NCBI GenBank assembly: GCA_964432945.1
Contig: CAYSPO010000010.1
Span: 1-40,821 of the forward strand
Source: CAYSPO01 sp964432945
GTDB lineage: Bacteria > Bacillota > Clostridia > Tissierellales > Peptoniphilaceae
Direction of reading: 5' to 3'
DNA: 40,821 bases
Numbering within the stretch: position 1 is the first letter of the stretch; the number at the start of each line of letters is the position of its first letter. A program made the position numbers and the translations under genes. Below the pieces are notes generated by a model. It saw nothing but the letters and a program-made list of their open reading frames with translations, had not been told where the DNA came from and searched no databases. Below, piece after piece: positions 40,014 to 40,821 of this stretch.

Positions 40014-40821
40014 ATCTCCAGTGACATTTACCTTGTAAGTGTTATCTTCTAGAGTAATTCTATCTTCAACAATATTTCCATCTGAATCTAATTCTGCAAC
40101 TGTGTACTGATAAGCTTGACCATTTAAGTCTGTTAATTCTAAATTTTCAAACTTATAAGTCCACGAATTACTTTCATTTAACTCGATTTCTTCTCCATAT
40201 TTCTCATTATCTTTTAATAACTGAACATTAATAGATTTTACTGGTGCAGTTATAATATTACCTTCATAGTCTTCCCATTCTTTTGTAACGGTGATATCTG
40301 TAGTTTCTGGAACTGGAGGTAATTCTTCTTTTTCATTATAAATATTAAATAACTTTCCTTCGCTATCAGTTGGAGTAATTTCAAAAGTCCTTGTTTCTGG
40401 GTTATTAGGATCATATTTAATTCCTTCAGGTGCATTAGTTTCTTTTAAGATATATGCCCCTTGACCAAGTCCTTTTAATATAGCTATTCCATCTTCATCT
40501 GTTGTTATTTTAATTATAGGTCCTTTATCTTCTTGATTTATCTTTATATTACTTCCATCTACTTTAGATAAGGTAAACTCTACACCTTCTATAGGTTCTT
40601 CGGTACCTTCAAGTTTTTTTACAACTTTTAATTCACCAGGAAGAGTAGCAGAAATCCATCCACCTGACCTATAGATTTTAGTGCTACTAGTTAAATTTTT
40701 ATCTGGGATATCCCATTGTAAGTTTCCCGTATCCACTGATGATGTGTTTGTAACATCTGTAATACTAGTGTCGTACATAACACTATCAGTAACTCTAGCT
40801 GCAAGTCTTATATTAACTTCA

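Larger units (their letters stand above)
38784..40821 (-). pseudogene. Cna-B repeat surface protein with IPWTG sorting signal, broken by two in-frame stops; 5' end beyond window
   Basis: A single minus-strand frame runs from the right edge to a TAA before 38784, with no frameshift. TAA codons at 39831-39833 and 39819-39821 interrupt it. In the paralogous repeat 354 bp downstream the same codons read CAA and TCA. Upstream of the stops are a prealbumin-like/SpaA domain (GELKVVKKLEGTEEPIEGVEFTLSKV) and two Cna-B domains (DITVTKEWEDYEG, SVKVEKEWTDYTG). Downstream are the rest of that repeat, another SVKVEKEWTDYTG domain, a divergent fourth domain (ISGKKIWEDNNNKEG), and the wall-sorting region: IPWTG, a hydrophobic stretch VPYSLLLLVGLLYFV, then NKKFNK. 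The intact protein would be a sortase-anchored pilin or adhesin. As it stands, the product would end before the anchor and be released or degraded. Both stops may also be sequencing or repeat-collapse errors. Confidence 0.88.

Noticed and set aside
1..40821. CRISPR arrays or insertion sequences
   Set aside because: No regularly spaced repeats of the right length, no transposase and no terminal inverted repeats were seen. The only long repeats are the assembly overlap and the Cna-B coding units.

Overview
The window is a visibly AT-rich chromosomal segment of a low-GC Gram-positive anaerobe. Clues are the strong Shine-Dalgarno sites, sigma-A type promoters, a sortase with a sorting-signal surface protein, CWB2 cell-wall repeats, an arginine deiminase cluster and a NimA-like protein. 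I infer a Gram-positive anaerobic coccus of the Anaerococcus/Peptoniphilus kind; the genus is inference, not proof.

Layout. 1-7261 (minus strand) holds arginine metabolism: arcA-arcB-arcC (deiminase, ornithine carbamoyltransferase, carbamate kinase), a YfcC/ArcD-type transporter after a ~735-bp non-coding gap, and the 5' part of argS. arcC contains a 100-N scaffold gap flanked by two identical 55-bp copies, which looks like an unmerged contig overlap. 7686-12347 carries a patatin-like phospholipase, a dCMP deaminase-type enzyme, a HAD phosphatase, the cysK-cysE pair for cysteine synthesis, and an FdhD that lacks its usual cysteine pair. 12412-17911 (plus) has proC and then a zinc-uptake operon (binding protein, ATPase, permease, Fur/Zur regulator, unknown membrane protein) behind a promoter with a candidate Zur box.

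18108-18271 holds tRNA-His and tRNA-Leu. Directly downstream (18.3-22.45 kb) is an accessory-looking block: a small membrane protein, a membrane-anchored protein of unknown function, a membrane-anchored DUF4041/T5orf172 (GIY-YIG-like) protein, and a membrane-anchored DEDDh exonuclease-fold protein whose catalytic residues are mostly replaced. This block is my best candidate for an undescribed system, possibly phage defence.

22543-28621 (plus) is a compact operon: a tandem universal stress protein, aroB, aroA, aroC, a triple fusion of chorismate mutase, shikimate dehydrogenase and shikimate kinase, and a type II dehydroquinase. Together these cover every step from DAHP to chorismate and on to prephenate. 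DAHP synthase is not in the window.

28701-33991 holds a CGGC-domain protein, a coiled-coil protein, a NimA-like flavoprotein, an MFS carrier, a membrane-associated GTPase and an HD hydrolase. 34126-40821 (minus) is a cell-surface region: a secreted CWB2-LRR protein, a lipid kinase, a class B sortase, and a Cna-B surface protein that runs off the right edge, ends in an IPWTG sorting signal, and is broken by two in-frame stop codons inside one repeat.
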